From contig JAJEKV010000099.1 in assembly GCA_021234155.1 (NCBI GenBank), positions 3,779,635-3,843,634 on the forward strand: DNA of 64,000 nucleotides, written 5' to 3'. The translations under genes were made by a program, and so were the position numbers. The notes beneath the pieces are model-generated. The model was given only the letters and a program-made list of their open reading frames with translations. It ran no database searches and had not been told where the DNA came from. This DNA comes from Isoetes taiwanensis. Lineage: Eukaryota; Streptophyta; Lycopodiopsida; Isoetales; Isoetaceae. Of the stretch, positions 10,785 to 22,190 are shown in pieces. Within the stretch, counting starts at the first letter, position 1. Each line of letters opens with the position of its first letter.

Positions 10785-12906
10785 ATGGTGGCTACTGGTC
10801 ACGCATCTACCTCTGGAGGTGCAGGCAGCGGTCATGCATCCACTTCTAGAGGTGCGAGGACTGCGTGTGCCCGTGGCAGGGCCACGGGGACTCCAACTCG
10901 TCCACGTGGTCGCAGTACTGGAGTTGCGGGTCGGAAAAGAGGCTTAGAATGGGAGTTTGTGAAAGAGTTTGGCGTAAATGAGTGGGAATGTGTGTTTTGT
11001 GGATACTCATCGGTAAATGGTTCTGCAATAAGAATTCGAGCTCACATCTTACGTGAACGAGACGTCGGTGTCGCAACTTGTACTGCATCTGCTGACTTGC
11101 GAAAGGATGCCATTGAAAGATTGTCTCGACTAGATGGGATACGCAAAATGAAGAATAATATGAGAAAAAGACGAGTTACGAATACCCAAGAGCAGTGCCG
11201 AGCAGGCACCACCCCCCCTGTTGGGACAGCATACCAATCAGAGGAGGGTCAATAGGTATAAGCACGGGAGAACGGAGAATGATAGAGACAATTGAAATAG
11301 TGGAAAGACAGATGAAGCAATAGAGGGTTGATCATTGCTTAACATCAGAGCAACTGAAGAAGACGCAATTGAAGGTTGTAGAGGCATTTTTATATGCTGG
11401 GTTGTCTCCACATATTTTGGAGCACAAAGCAATGAAAGAAGCCTTCTAGGAAGTTGCCAAAGCAGGACCGGCTTTTAAATTGCCTTCATACAAGCATGCC
11501 AACAATAAAATGGTTGATGAAATACATGGAAAAATGGTTGAGAGGGTGGAGATGAAGTTGTGTCGTGTGACTGAAGCGCGGCCAGCTTCATTAGTGACTG
11601 ATGGTTGGAGCAATGTAAACAAGGACCATCTTATAAATTTCATGATCGTGTATCCAGGGGGTGAAGTATTTTTGAAAACCGTAGAAACCAAAACCACCAA
11701 GTAGGACCGGAGATTGGATTTTTCGAGAAAAAACAAAGGTCGTGATAGAGAGTTTTGGACCGAAGAGAATATTTCAAGTTGTAATGGATAACGCGTCTAA
11801 TTGCAAGCTAGCGGGTGAATTATTGAGTCTCAATTTCCGGGTTGCATGCTACTAGTTGCCAATGCCATTGCCCGAACCTATTCTTTGAAGGACCGGTTCT
11901 CACAGCACACGTGGTTCAAAGATCCCATTCAGAAAGCGCGTCGGCTTGTAAAATTCATCACAAAGAAGCCGGCAATTTATGCCATTTACAAGTCATTGCG
12001 TCAGAAGACCCTAGCACTCATGAATCCTGGCAAACTCGGTTTGGTTCCAATTACATCCGTCTTGAAAGAGTGCTTTGAAGTGTCGTGATTGGATTATCTC
12101 AACCTTTAATCATACGAGTTTTTGATTGGGAAAGGAGGCGAAAAGGGAAAAAATGCCGCCAAACACCGACAACAAGTCAAGCGCCCTTCGAAAATGCTTG
12201 GGCGGGAGACATTTTGGAAAGGTGTAAAAATGTTGTGAGGTGCATGCAACTTGTTTGTCATGCCATCAAAACCCTTGATTCTTCAAAGGCAAGCACTGGA
12301 AAGGTCTCGAGGTGTTGGCACTCCATTCAATCCTTCCGAGAACGTGATGGCCCCAATGCACCATTTGACAATGCTAAGCGCGCAGCACTACTCAGAGACT
12401 TCAATGAACGATGGAAGAAGTCATACAATGATCTTCATGGTGCCGCGCATGCCTTAGACCCACACAACCACGATATGGACCAGCATACAGATAAAGAAGT
12501 GATGGGCTCGTTGAAGAAGGTTGCAAAAATGTTCTATCCCAACAGCTTGGACTACAAGCTTTTCATTGCTGAGTTAACTGAATACTAGAACCTGAGTGGA
12601 AGGTGGGCAGATGAAGAGCTTCACGACGCAGTGGAGAGTCATAAGAAGGAACCAAATATGGAATCTTATGCATGGTGGCAAGCCCATGGGCAAGTTACTG
12701 ATACCTTGCAGGCAATTGCAATGACTATTCTCTCCTTGGTATCTTCCAATAGTGCAAGTGAGAGGAATTGGAGTGCCTATAAGTATATACACAGTGTCAC
12801 CCGCAATCGCTTGCTACATAAGAAGGTAGACAAACTTGTATACAACTTCTCAAACTGGCGGCTATTGAATCGCAACAGTGGTACATCCGCAATCGATAAG
12901 CTATAG
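10785..12906 (+). pseudogene. Degraded hAT transposase (BED finger, RNase-H-like core, dimerisation domain)
   Basis: The ATG at 10785 opens a Gly/Arg-rich N-terminus. A BED-type zinc finger follows (about 10985-11090, CVFC then His and Cys), and this frame stops at 11253. Further on, in other frames, are a DUF659-like segment with TDGWSN (about 11600), MDNASN (about 11787) and the hAT C-terminal dimerisation block with ASERNWSAYKYIHS (about 12760-12800), ending at a TAG after 12903. The Asp in TDGW, the Asp in MDNAS and the Glu in SERNW are the expected catalytic triad, so the active-site residues survive. At least two frame changes and several stops (for example at 11444, 11702 and 12586) break the gene. 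A conserved tail rich in Asp and Glu continues to about 13045. If functional it would cut and paste this family, but this copy cannot make full-length protein. Confidence 0.88.
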
Positions 12907-13045
12907 TTTCCTTTCATGGATCGCGATTCGGTGGAAGAGGACAGCTTCGAAGACAGTGAGGACGAGCTGCTTGCAATAAATGCTGCAAACCATGTTGATG
13001 AAGACATTCAACGTATACCCACTTCGTTGATGACGAAGATGATAT

Positions 13046-14354
13046 AGGCCAAGCCATATTCTCGCACGAGTCGGCCCGGCCGAGGACACCGAGGAGTCCG
13101 ATCTGAAAAGGCCGTGTCCGAGCAATGCAGTTGATGACTTGACTGGCCCACGTGATCCAGCGGACTCACCTTCACGTTTTGCCTTGACAAACAGAGATCG
13201 TGCTAGAAAAAACACTGGCCGAGGACGTTGCACTAAAGGAAAGGGTCATCGAAGGTTGAACCTAGGTCCCCAGGCAGAAGAGGATGGAATTGCGAATGAT
13301 GAAACTGATGAGGAAGGCGCTGCCTAGAAAAATGATGTGATAAGTATCTTCAGTATGTTGTAATTGGTCTTGAGGATTTTCATACTATTGTAACTGTCAC
13401 AGGCACTATTAATCCTATATTATAATGTTATTCAGTAAGTGTTGGACCCAGCCCTAAATCGAAGGGCCAGGATTTGATTGATTTAATTGAACGATTGGGA
13501 TCAGGGCAGGGCATCGGTGTAGAGTAGAGCAAGGCGTGGATCAGAGCAGAGCAGAGACTTGGTTCAGCTGAAGTAGAGCGGTCCGGTTCCGTTTATGTTG
13601 CTATGGATAGAAGGGAGAACTAGGGCAAAGAACGACGGCTGTGGTTTAGGGTTTGTTGTGGCAGCAAAATGACTATGGCAGATTCGAGCCTACAATCCAG
13701 GTCTCCGTTCTTCCAAAATCTCCTCCTTTATTTGGTTATCTGATGCTACTTCAGTCTTACAAACAATAATTCTCTTATCCGCTACATTCGCCCTATCTCG
13801 ATTTTTCAAAACCTTAATTTCTACAGCTCCTTCTTCTTTCCAAACCCTCCTGAGTTACCATTTCAATCAAACTTCTTTAAACTTTATCTCTTCCAAAATA
13901 CTATTGTTAATCGGGGAGTTGTTCCACGATGCATCCAAATGATTGGACAGAAAAGGAAAACGACCTTCAAAGAAGAATAATGTGTGATATTTCGTCAAGC
14001 TTGCTTCTTCTTCATAGAACAAAAGAGCAACTATGGTCTCAGTGGCCGGGGATCACCGCTGCGGGTAAAGGCCGGGGATCACCGAGAGGTAAAGGTGGTT
14101 GCATTCTTTTGTGTGAGGGTTATTTTGAGCGACTTCCTCAAAAACAATTTGAAATATTTGATTACTTATTGAATATTGAACCGTGTAGTTTGTCCAAATT
14201 TTGCCGAAGGTCTAGTCAGAATGCAATGTAGACGGGAAGAAAGAAAGAGAAGAAGCTTCAAAAGGAATTTGGTTGACATTTTTGAGATAAGCGTATCCTC
14301 ATGTACATAGGTGCTAGCCAGCTTAGGAAACTCAATTTAGTAATTTTTTTTTAT
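13046..14354. other. hAT interior without a recognised gene
   Basis: 13046-13327 is GC-rich and may be a degraded continuation of the transposase transcript. 13440-13920 holds nothing I recognise. A 100-codon frame at 13929-14231 has no motif and contains a local duplication (GGCCGGGGATCACCG, twice near 14044-14083). I call none of it a gene. Confidence 0.4.
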
Positions 14355-14361
14355 TTAATTC

Positions 14362-15853
14362 GGTTTCACATGTTCACTCTGTTTCCTTAGGAGATTGTCA
14401 AGGCATGTTCCCCGAAGTCGTCGGAATTCTATCCAAATTTTTCTAAAACTTGCAAATAAAGGAGTAGTTATTTTCTAATTTCGAGATTTGCTAGATGAGC
14501 AATTTTTAACCTTTCCTGCGAGTTTTGAAGATGCGCAAGAAGAGATTGCCTGGGGCATCCGCAAAACGCGTTGAGGGCATGCTTACTCGAGGAGGAGACA
14601 CCTTATACAAGCAAATGAGAGGTAACCAATGACTTGGAGAGCTTTGCAGATTTCACAAAGTATGCACAAAGGCACGATTCCTAAGACACAGTTCTAGGCA
14701 AAAAAGAATAGCATATTTATCCGGAAAGAAGAATAATTTAAGATGAGTCAAACATACCAGAAAAGAAGTGGTTCACATCACGGCCAGAGCGAGTTCATGA
14801 ACTATTTTCATAGGTTATGCATCTTTTTCCCCGTAGCTGAACCTCAATGATCAAGTCAAAGACATTCCCCAGAGGGTGAAACTAAGGGTTAAAACAAATG
14901 GAAGTGTAAAACAAGATATTTGTTACCCGTTGATTGGATCTTGCGCTGTTTTAACGGTTTCACATGTTTAGCTCTGTTTCCTTAGGAGATTGTCAAGGCA
15001 TGATCCCCGAAGTCGCCAAAATTCTATCCAAATTTTCTAAAACTTGCAAATGATTGGAGTAGTTATTTTCTAATTTCGTGGATTTGTTAAATGAGCAATT
15101 TTAACCTTTCTCAAGCAGAGTTTTGAAGATATGCAAGAAGAGATTGCCTGCACTGGGCATCCGCAAAACATTAAGGGCATGCTTATTCGAGGAGGAGACA
15201 TGTTATACAAGTCGAGAGGTAACCAATGACTTGGAGAGCTTTGCAGATTTCACAAAGTATTACAAAAGGCACATATTAGAAAGACACGCTTCTTGGCAAA
15301 AAAGGGATAGCATATTTATCCGGAAAGAAGAACAATCTAAGATGAGTCAAACATACCAGAAAAGAAGTGGTTCCACAAGAGAAGCAGAGTTCATGAACTA
15401 TTTTCATAGGTTATGCATCTTTTTTTAGTGTCTTGCAGAACCTCACGATCAAGTCAAAGACATTCCTGTGTAGGGTGAAACTAAGGTTAAAACAAATGGA
15501 AGTGTAAAACAAGATATTTGTTACCCGTTGATTGGATGCACCGCTTTAACGGTTTCACATGTTTAGCTCTGTTTCCTTAGGAGATTGTCAAGGCATGATC
15601 CATGAAGTCGTCGAATTCTATCCAAATTTTTCTAAAACTTGCAAAATGATTGGAGTAGTTATTTTCTAATTTCGGGATTTGTCGGATGAGCAATTTTTAA
15701 CCTTTCTGCAGAGTTTTGAAGATGCACAAGAAGAGATTGCCTGAGACCGGCATCTGCAAAACATTGAGGGCATGCTTACTTGAGAAGGAGGAGACACCTT
15801 ATACAAGCAGTCGAGAGGTAACCAATGACTTGGAGAGCTTTGCAAATTTCAAG
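14362..15853 (+). repeat. Tandem triplication, about 595-bp period
   Basis: The anchor GGTTTCACATGTT starts at 14362, 14956 and 15551, giving periods of 594 and 595. Copies 1 and 2 are complete. Copy 3 stops matching near 15853. The copies differ by scattered substitutions and short indels, so the duplication is not very recent. Confidence 0.9.
15123..15428 (+). CDS. Hypothetical ORF in triplication unit 2
   Basis: This is a 101-codon frame beginning MKICKKRLPALG and containing REVTNDLESFADF. The same N-terminal peptide, with changes, starts a 142-codon frame at 15716 in unit 3, while unit 1 is frameshifted. The relation simply follows the DNA repeat. I see no domain and no evidence of selection on the protein, so this may be non-coding. 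Confidence 0.2.
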   Translation: MKICKKRLPALGIRKTLRACLFEEETCYTSREVTNDLESFADFTKYYKRHILERHASWQKRDSIFIRKEEQSKMSQTYQKRSGSTREAEFMNYFHRLCIFF

Positions 15854-17308
15854 CCAGAAATACAGATATTTAAAGTCCACAAATGCTGTACGTGCAATCT
15901 GCTTTTATCCAGATATCTGAAGTTCACAAATGCCATAGGTGCTCTCATCATAGGTGCCATGCTACTGGGGCTGGCTTTAATCCTTCAAAATTCGATCCAA
16001 AGAGATAATTTACAACAACTATTTTTTCCTTTCTCATTGCGGATGATTTGTAGAAATTCTTTAGCTAATGATGAAACAAATCGAGAAAAGAATTTGTCAT
16101 CCGATTGGCGAATTTATTGTTGTACAAAGTATGTTGGTGTCTAGCAATATAGAAAGTTTGTGCATCATTTTTATTACGGTTGGGCATGTTCTACTAACCG
16201 ATATGGAAACAAAGTAGTTGAGATGTGTTAAACCCCCATCGAAAGTGAAACCATTTTCACCCTCTGAGATATGGAAACAAAGTAGTTGAGATTTGTGAAA
16301 CTACAAGTCCAATTGATAGAAGAAATCCAGATTCAAAATCAATATTACCATATCAATGCTTTTGGAAAAAGAATCCATTTCATAAAGTGGTACTTTAGCA
16401 TAAAGTGGTATGTTCATGACTTCATTTACACATTAAACTGTTCAGTATTGGAGCCAATGTAGTATAGCTGTTAAAACAAAATAGACCACCATAAAACAAA
16501 ATGGTCTCCATGCATCATAACGTGTCTCAAGAATCACAATGTTGTCGCACAACTTTTTCCAAAGAAATCCCAACAATACCTTATATTTTGTCCCCGTGCA
16601 CTTTGCAAGAATATGCAAAGCATCACCTTGCAAACTATAAAGTGTTCTTGACATTTTTCGGTTTTATTTTGCTCCTTCTGAGTTTTTGCCTTTTAGCCTA
16701 ATCCCGGTTTACAATTTTTTGCTTCACATCTAAGTTGTTGAATACATTTTATATTTCTAACATTTTATATTTCTAACATAACAACACAACAATTGTGGAT
16801 TGCTTCCAACTATGGCACATATAGAGTTTGGATGTCTTGATCAATTTTGCATTTCATAGCAGTATGATTGGAAACCGTTACTTCACAAGGAAACTGGATT
16901 AGGAAAATGAGACGACTTCTCAGGCACGATTGAGCGGTGATTGGATTGATTGTTAGGTGGGATTTATCATGATACAGGAGGTCCTCCTCATTTTGGGCTT
17001 CAAGTTTAAGGTTAGGTGGGATTTCCATTTAGAAGCTTTCTAAAACCTTATAACCAGGGTACTATCTTAACATCTCAAAACTTAATGGGCTTTGTGCTCA
17101 AAATACAACACATAATGGGTTTATCTTTTATAAAAGCCCAACATATGCAAAATAACCACATACAAAATTTGGATCACGTTAAGACCATTAAATTAATACA
17201 AACAAAACTCTTATACCATCAATCACGCATCTCCTCACTCTAAGCCCACTTCCAAGACATCACATGGAACGATCACAAAGGTGAACAATCACATGTAAAG
17301 CCCACCAA
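15854..17308. other. AT-rich hAT interior, no gene seen
   Basis: The 15716-16144 frame continues to 16144 with a hydrophobic stretch (about 15935-16000), but this is not enough to call a membrane protein. The remainder is AT-rich with short direct repeats such as GATATGGAAACAAAGTAGTTGAGAT (twice, about 16200-16292). Confidence 0.4.
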
Positions 17309-17509
17309 CAACGAGCAACAATATGAGATTTAGTACACAACATCAACAACTCATAGACATAGCCACATTAATTACAAGCAACGAGCAACAATATGAGATT
17401 TAGTACACAACATCAACAACTCATAGACATAGCCACATTAATTACAAGCAACGAGCAACAATATGAGATTAAGTACACAACATCAACAACTCATAGACAT
17501 GGCCACTTG
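17309..17509 (+). repeat. 70-bp tandem repeat, about 2.9 copies
   Basis: The unit starts ACGAGCAACAATATGAGATT at 17311, 17381 and 17451, exactly 70 bases apart. Copies are almost identical (one T/A change in copy 3), so this is a recent expansion. Confidence 0.95.
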
Positions 17510-17680
17510 CAACCTACAAGTTTCCAAAATGATCCAATGGCCTAAACTTGCAATCTGCAGGTTCCCAAGATGATCCAATGGCCTAGAAATTATTGTATGC
17601 AAATGTACAGTTCTAATGGCCTAGAAGTTACTTTAGGCAAATGCGCAAGTTCCCAAGTTCCAGCACTAGGTTCCAATTTT

Positions 17681-17709
17681 GCCCAGCAACGCTGGGCACC
17701 GTTACTAGT
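17681..17709 (+). mobile_element. Helitron-like 3' terminus on the + strand
   Basis: A 7-bp-stem hairpin (GCCCAGC-AAC-GCTGGGC) is followed after seven bases by CTAG and then T. A hairpin shortly before CTRR, followed by a T of the target, is the Helitron 3' signature. An inverted copy lies at 20470-20498. No Rep/helicase gene is near, so any element would be non-autonomous. Confidence 0.4.
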
Positions 17710-17836
17710 AAAAAGTAAAGTTTTTTGTTATAATTTTTTGTTACAAATGTTTCGTTCATGTATGATGGTTCTTTCTTTCATGTATACAGTATGATGGTTC
17801 TTTCTATGTTTCTTTCACGTGTACGCCAAATAGGGA

Positions 17837-18027
17837 ATAACTTCGGTACGCCAAATCGACATGTGAATGCCATCCGGACCTATAATTTGTACTCTATTCC
17901 TCTGGATGGCACATGCTCTGAATACCAAGTGGGTTTGCATGGCATGTGCCACCCAAAGGAATGGAGGTACAAATTATAGGTCTGGATGGCATTCAAATGA
18001 TGATTTGGCATACCGGAATTATGCCTC
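17837..18027. mobile_element. Fold-back MITE-like element 1
   Basis: The two halves are inverted repeats of about 90 bases. The left arm starts ATAACTTCGGTACGCC. The right arm, reversed, starts GGCATAATTCCGGTATGCC. Both share ATGCCATC(C/A)(G/A)GACCTATAATTTG. A related copy with the same order of sequence occurs at 19330-19521. The near-complete hairpin and lack of coding capacity fit a fold-back MITE. I could not define a target duplication. Confidence 0.7.
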
Positions 18028-18339
18028 ACCACTCCGTCGACCGTAGTGCCCTCAGAACCCTCCTCGGATCAGACCCGTCTCGACTTTCGTTGCTGCTTGC
18101 CTCTTTGCATGCCATAGAACCTTACTGATGAGAAGTAAACTACGCATGCCAAGAGGACAAACAGCCACGGACCAGCTGTGACGAATCTGATCCATCAGAA
18201 GGTTCTGAAGGCACATGATCCATATCCACATTCAGATAGTACATTCAGAATTCGTCAATCACTAATCTCTAATGAACCCATAGAATCGCAATCAACCACC
18301 AGGCTGATATCCTCCGCGACCACAATAAAAAGAGTACTC

Positions 18340-18507
18340 AAAATCTTGTTACCTCCGTCTAGAACGAACGATTTTTGCTCTGAATCCCATTTTGAGCCTC
18401 TCCATGTAATACAACCTAGCAAAGTATCTAAGCTATATTGACACAGAGAGACTACAAAAGAGATTCAGAGCAAAGCTCGCTCTTTCTAAAGGAGATAACA
18501 AGAATTT
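18340..18507. repeat. Long imperfect hairpin, copy 1
   Basis: The left arm begins AAAATCTTGTTACCTCC and the right arm ends with its complement, GGAGATAACAAGAATTT. The arms pair imperfectly over about 75 bases around a centre near 18425. A second copy lies at about 18943-19110. Confidence 0.7.
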
Positions 18508-18622
18508 CGAGAAGTCTATATTGTTTGCCGCGAAGAATATCAAACCTGGTGAGTGAGTTCACAACCATTCAAGAGGATCACGATCCAGGCTCACTCCCTT
18601 TTCAATTAGCCTATTTATATAT

Positions 18623-18678
18623 ATCTAAAGTGCCCCCTAAAATGAACCCGCGATCTCATCCCAGGGGGCACTTTAGAT
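18623..18678. repeat. Short perfect hairpin
   Basis: ATCTAAAGTGCCCCCT is followed 24 bases later by its exact reverse complement. A 16-bp perfect stem of this kind is unlikely by chance. It may be a remnant of another fold-back unit. Confidence 0.8.
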
Positions 18679-18942
18679 ACAATAAACAGGACAAACAAAA
18701 GAGACTAAGCAAGGACCTGGCCTGAGTGCAAGCATCGAGACTTCCCAATCCTTGCTTTGACCTCTCTTTGGACAATGGAACTTAGCATGTAAACTAAGCT
18801 ATATTGCCCAAAGAGGAGGTCGAAGAAAGATTGGGAAGTCTCGATGCTTGAACTCATCAATCACTAACATCCAATGAACCCACAGAATCGCAAGCAACCA
18901 CAAGGCTGATATTATCCGCGACCACAATACTGATAGAGTACT

Positions 18943-19110
18943 CAAAAACCTTGTAATTTCCTCTAGAACGAGCGATGTTTTCTCTGGGTCCTCTTCTGGG
19001 CGTCTTTGTGTAATGTAACCTAGCAAAGTAACTAAGCTACATTGACACAGAGACACCCAAAAGAGAGCCAGAGCAAAGCTCGCTCTTTCTAAAGGAGGTA
19101 ACAAGAATTT
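18943..19110. repeat. Long imperfect hairpin, copy 2
   Basis: Direct repeat of the 18340-18507 hairpin with scattered changes, about 603 bases downstream. The flanking sequence is also repeated (GGCTGATATTATCCGCGACC before it, CGAGAAGTCTATATTG after it). Confidence 0.75.
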
Positions 19111-19329
19111 CGAGAAGTCTATATTGTTCGCCGCAAACAATATCAAGCTTGGTGAGCTGACAGCCATCAAACGACCTGAGTGCAAGCATCGAGACTTCCC
19201 AGTCCTTGCTTTCCCCCCTCTTTGGACAATGGAACTTAGCATGTAAACTAAGCTACACTGCCCAAAGAGGAGAGGAAAAAAAGACTGGGAAGTCTCGATG
19301 CTTGAACCCATCAATCACTGACATCCAAT

Positions 19330-19521
19330 GGCATAACTTCGGTATGCCAAATTGGGATTTGAATGTTATCCGGACCTATAATTTGTACTCTATTCCTCTG
19401 GGTGGCACATGCTCTGAATACCAAATGGGTTTGCATGGCATGTGCCACCCAAAGGAATGGAGGTACAAATTATAGGTCCTGATGGCATTCAAATGCCAAT
19501 TTGGCGTACCAGAGTTACGCC
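19330..19521. mobile_element. Fold-back MITE-like element 2
   Basis: Second copy of the 17837-18027 fold-back in the same orientation. It is inserted between hairpin units of the cluster. Its terminal arms read GGCATAACTTCGGTATGCC and, reversed, GGCGTAACTCTGGTACGCC. Confidence 0.7.
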
Positions 19522-19911
19522 TCACCAATCTGTCGACCGGGCACTTTAGATACAACAAAGAGGACAAACAAAAGAGACTAAGCCAGGATCGACCTGAGTG
19601 CAAACATCGAGACTTCCCAGTCTTTGCCTTCACTCGCCTCTCTGGACAATGGAACTTAGCATGTAAACCAAGCTACGTTGCCCAAAGAGGCAGGGGAAAG
19701 AAAAATGGGGAAGTCTCGATGCTTGAACTCATCAGAACCATCCAATCGACCTGAGTGCAAGCATCGAGACTTCCCAATCCTTGCTTTCCCCCTTCTTTGG
19801 ACAATGGAACTTAGCATGTAAACTAAGCTGCATTGCTCAAAGAGGAGGGGAAGGAAAGATTGGGAAGTCTCGATGCTTGAACTCATCAATCACTTCACTA
19901 ACATCTAATTT

Positions 19912-20012
19912 GCAACCTAAAACAAGTGAGCGATCTCATCCTACGGGGGAAATTAGATACACCAAACAGGACGAACGAAAGAGACTAAGCCAGGGTGAGC
20001 GATTTGGAAGTC
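19912..20012 (+). repeat. 100-bp dispersed repeat, copy 1 (second at 25361-25472)
   Basis: Begins GCAACCTAAAACAAGTGAGC. The same sequence occurs at 25361 with a few substitutions and the same downstream TTTGGAAGTCTCGATGCT. It links the hairpin cluster with the region 5 kb to the right. Confidence 0.9.
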
Positions 20013-20469
20013 TCGATGCTACGTTGCCCAAAGAGGAGGGGGAAAGAAAAACGGGGAAGTCGCGATGCTTGAACTCATCGAAAGCTAACATCCAATGAGC
20101 GCGCAACATCGCAACCATCCAATCGACCTGAGTGCAAGCATCGAGACTTCCCAGTCCTTGCTTCCCCCCCTCTTTGGACAATGGAACTTAGCATGTAAAC
20201 TAAGCTACATTGCCCAAAGAGGAGGGGAAAGAAAGATTGGCAAGTCTCGATGCTTGAACTCATTGGAAGCTAACATCCAATGAACCCACAACATCGCAAC
20301 CATCCAATAGACCTGAGTGCAAGCATCGAGACTTCCCAGTCCTTGCTTTCCCCCCTCTTTGGACAATGGAACTTAGCATGTAAACTAAGCTACATTGCCC
20401 AAAGAGGAGGGGAAAGAAAAATTGGGAAGTCTCGATGCTTGAACTCATCAATCACTTCACTAACATCTA

Positions 20470-20498
20470 ACTAGTAACGGTGCCCAGCATTGCTGGGC
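20470..20498 (-). mobile_element. Helitron-like 3' terminus on the - strand
   Basis: Inverted counterpart of 17681-17709. On the minus strand it reads hairpin GCCCAGC-AAT-GCTGGGC, ACCGTTA, CTAG, T. The two ends face each other, so either two Helitrons converge on this nest, or the interval 17.68-20.50 kb is one element with inverted ends. Confidence 0.4.
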
Positions 20499-20510
20499 AT
20501 AAGTTGGAAG

Positions 20511-22176
20511 TTTGTAAATGTTTTGCCCGCAATGAATGAGAATGTCTGGCATAGCTGCATTCATATCTGGAAGATGCTCGCGTCTTCGAGTGTCTTCTCC
20601 CACTCCGCATTGTCTTGCAGTAAGCCGAGCTCTTTGACAGCTTCCATGAAGGTTGAACATAGTTTTCCATTGACAATGAAGAGATATGCTAAAGTTTTCT
20701 ATATCTTTGCATTTTCATAAACCAAATTTAAAAGTGGGCAAAGGTGAAAAAGGTCATGGCCTTTGTCTAAAAAAAAGGGTGACATTTTAAACAAAAAATT
20801 TTCAAGATAAAGTCTGCTTTATCTTAAAAAAAGCACTCCATTGCATTACCAAAAAATTGGTGGGCCTTTTTTGAAATGTGCATTTTTAAAGTGTGGGGGT
20901 GGGAATGGAGTGCCACACTCTATTGCATTTGCTAAGAATTGGTAGATATGATATTGCATTAGCTAGAAAGTAATGGTGAACTTTGATATTTTGTAACATA
21001 TTCATAAAAATGTCGTTCACGTCTATGACAAAGGTGGGCACTCCATGTGGTTGATTAAGTATAGCATTGATATTGCATTGGCTAGAAATTAAAGGAGAAC
21101 TTCGAATGTTTTGTAGCACATTCATAAAAATATGGCATATATATGGGTTATGATTATGGGTATGACATTTATGATTTGTCTAAAATGGGCTTATATATCT
21201 TCACCAATGACTATGAAGTAACACATACTCAAGTTGATTGAATTTTAGCATGTTGTTTATAGCATCAAGCTTTAAAATACCCAAGTTCTTATGCTTGTTC
21301 TTGTGGTTTGGATGCCATCACAAAAAGAGCTCCGCTATAAACACCTAAGCGACCCTAGTTGATTCATTGGTTGTCAATATCTCTCAGTAAACATGATCAT
21401 CAATTCTGTTGTGTCATTGTTGAGGACCAGAGCAAACTTGCAAATACCTTATGCCTTTTAAGTCCTTCAATTTCAGCAAAATAAGCATGAGCATAAGAAT
21501 TTGCTGGAAACCCATCCGAGTTAACTATATGTGATATTTGCTTCTATCCCAACTACAACAGTTTCCATGACTTAGGCAACAGGCAACATATCTTGCACAG
21601 TTTTTATTTTAATCTTCCTACTTGTGTATAGGCAGCATATCTTGCACATTTTTTTTATTTTAGTCTTCTTACTTGTGTTGTACCTTTGCATGCGGTTTGC
21701 ATACTCAAGGTGTAATCTTGTTTTCAAGGATGACATGAATGGCATACTAAAGGTGTAATTTTGTTTTCAAAAATGACATGAATGGCATACTATCGCTTCC
21801 CTTGATAGACAAACATCTAAAACTGAACCCGTTGAAATCTTCAAAATGCTCTTCAATTGCACCATTAAGTTATATACTGGCCCAAAGTGTTGCATTTAAA
21901 TAAATACCAAATGGAGGAAGATTGTAGTTTCCATCCTAATTGCCATAGATATTGTTGTCTTGATTAAATGGCGTCTATATGCCTTCCCAGGAATATTGTA
22001 ACAACTTTTCTAGTCTAAGAATGACCTCAGATGCTGTAACTGCTTAGCATATTTACAGAGATGGAAACCTTGAATCCAACAGAGATGTAAGTGTCATCAG
22101 GTTGCTGCTACTGGATGTCAATGTGATTTGATAACTCTGATCAGTTGCCACATCCTAAATAAGAAACACAAACGCT
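20511..22176. other. AT-rich region with local duplications, no gene
   Basis: There is a degenerate direct repeat at about 20945-21010 and 21068-21132 (TTGCATT(A/G)GCTAGAAA). Further duplications occur at about 21590-21680 and 21700-21795 (GGTGTAAT(C/T)TTGTTTTCAA). No open frame here has recognisable content. Confidence 0.5.
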
Positions 22177-22190
22177 GAAATCAGTAATGT
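22177..22190 (+). repeat. 14-bp target site duplication, left
   Basis: GAAATCAGTAATGT, repeated exactly at 23878-23891. It brackets the retroposon between. Confidence 0.85.

Larger units (their letters stand above)
18725..20441. repeat. Cluster of six long hairpins of one family plus half copies
   Basis: Each unit of about 125 bases begins GTGCAAGCATCGAGACTTCC and ends with the inverted match GGAAGTCTCGATGCTTG, with a loop around GCATGTAAA. Complete units lie at about 18725-18848, 19181-19304, 19599-19725, 19755-19879, 20132-20257 and 20317-20441. A right-arm copy lies at about 20005-20075. Stems pair over about 55 bases with few mismatches. Between units a spacer with CCACA(G/A)AATCGCA and AACATCCAATG recurs. 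The arms could give double-stranded RNA if transcribed. Confidence 0.85.

Noticed and set aside
17309-17509. Regular 70-bp repeats as a CRISPR array
   Set aside because: Units are contiguous with no variable spacers, and the genome is eukaryotic.
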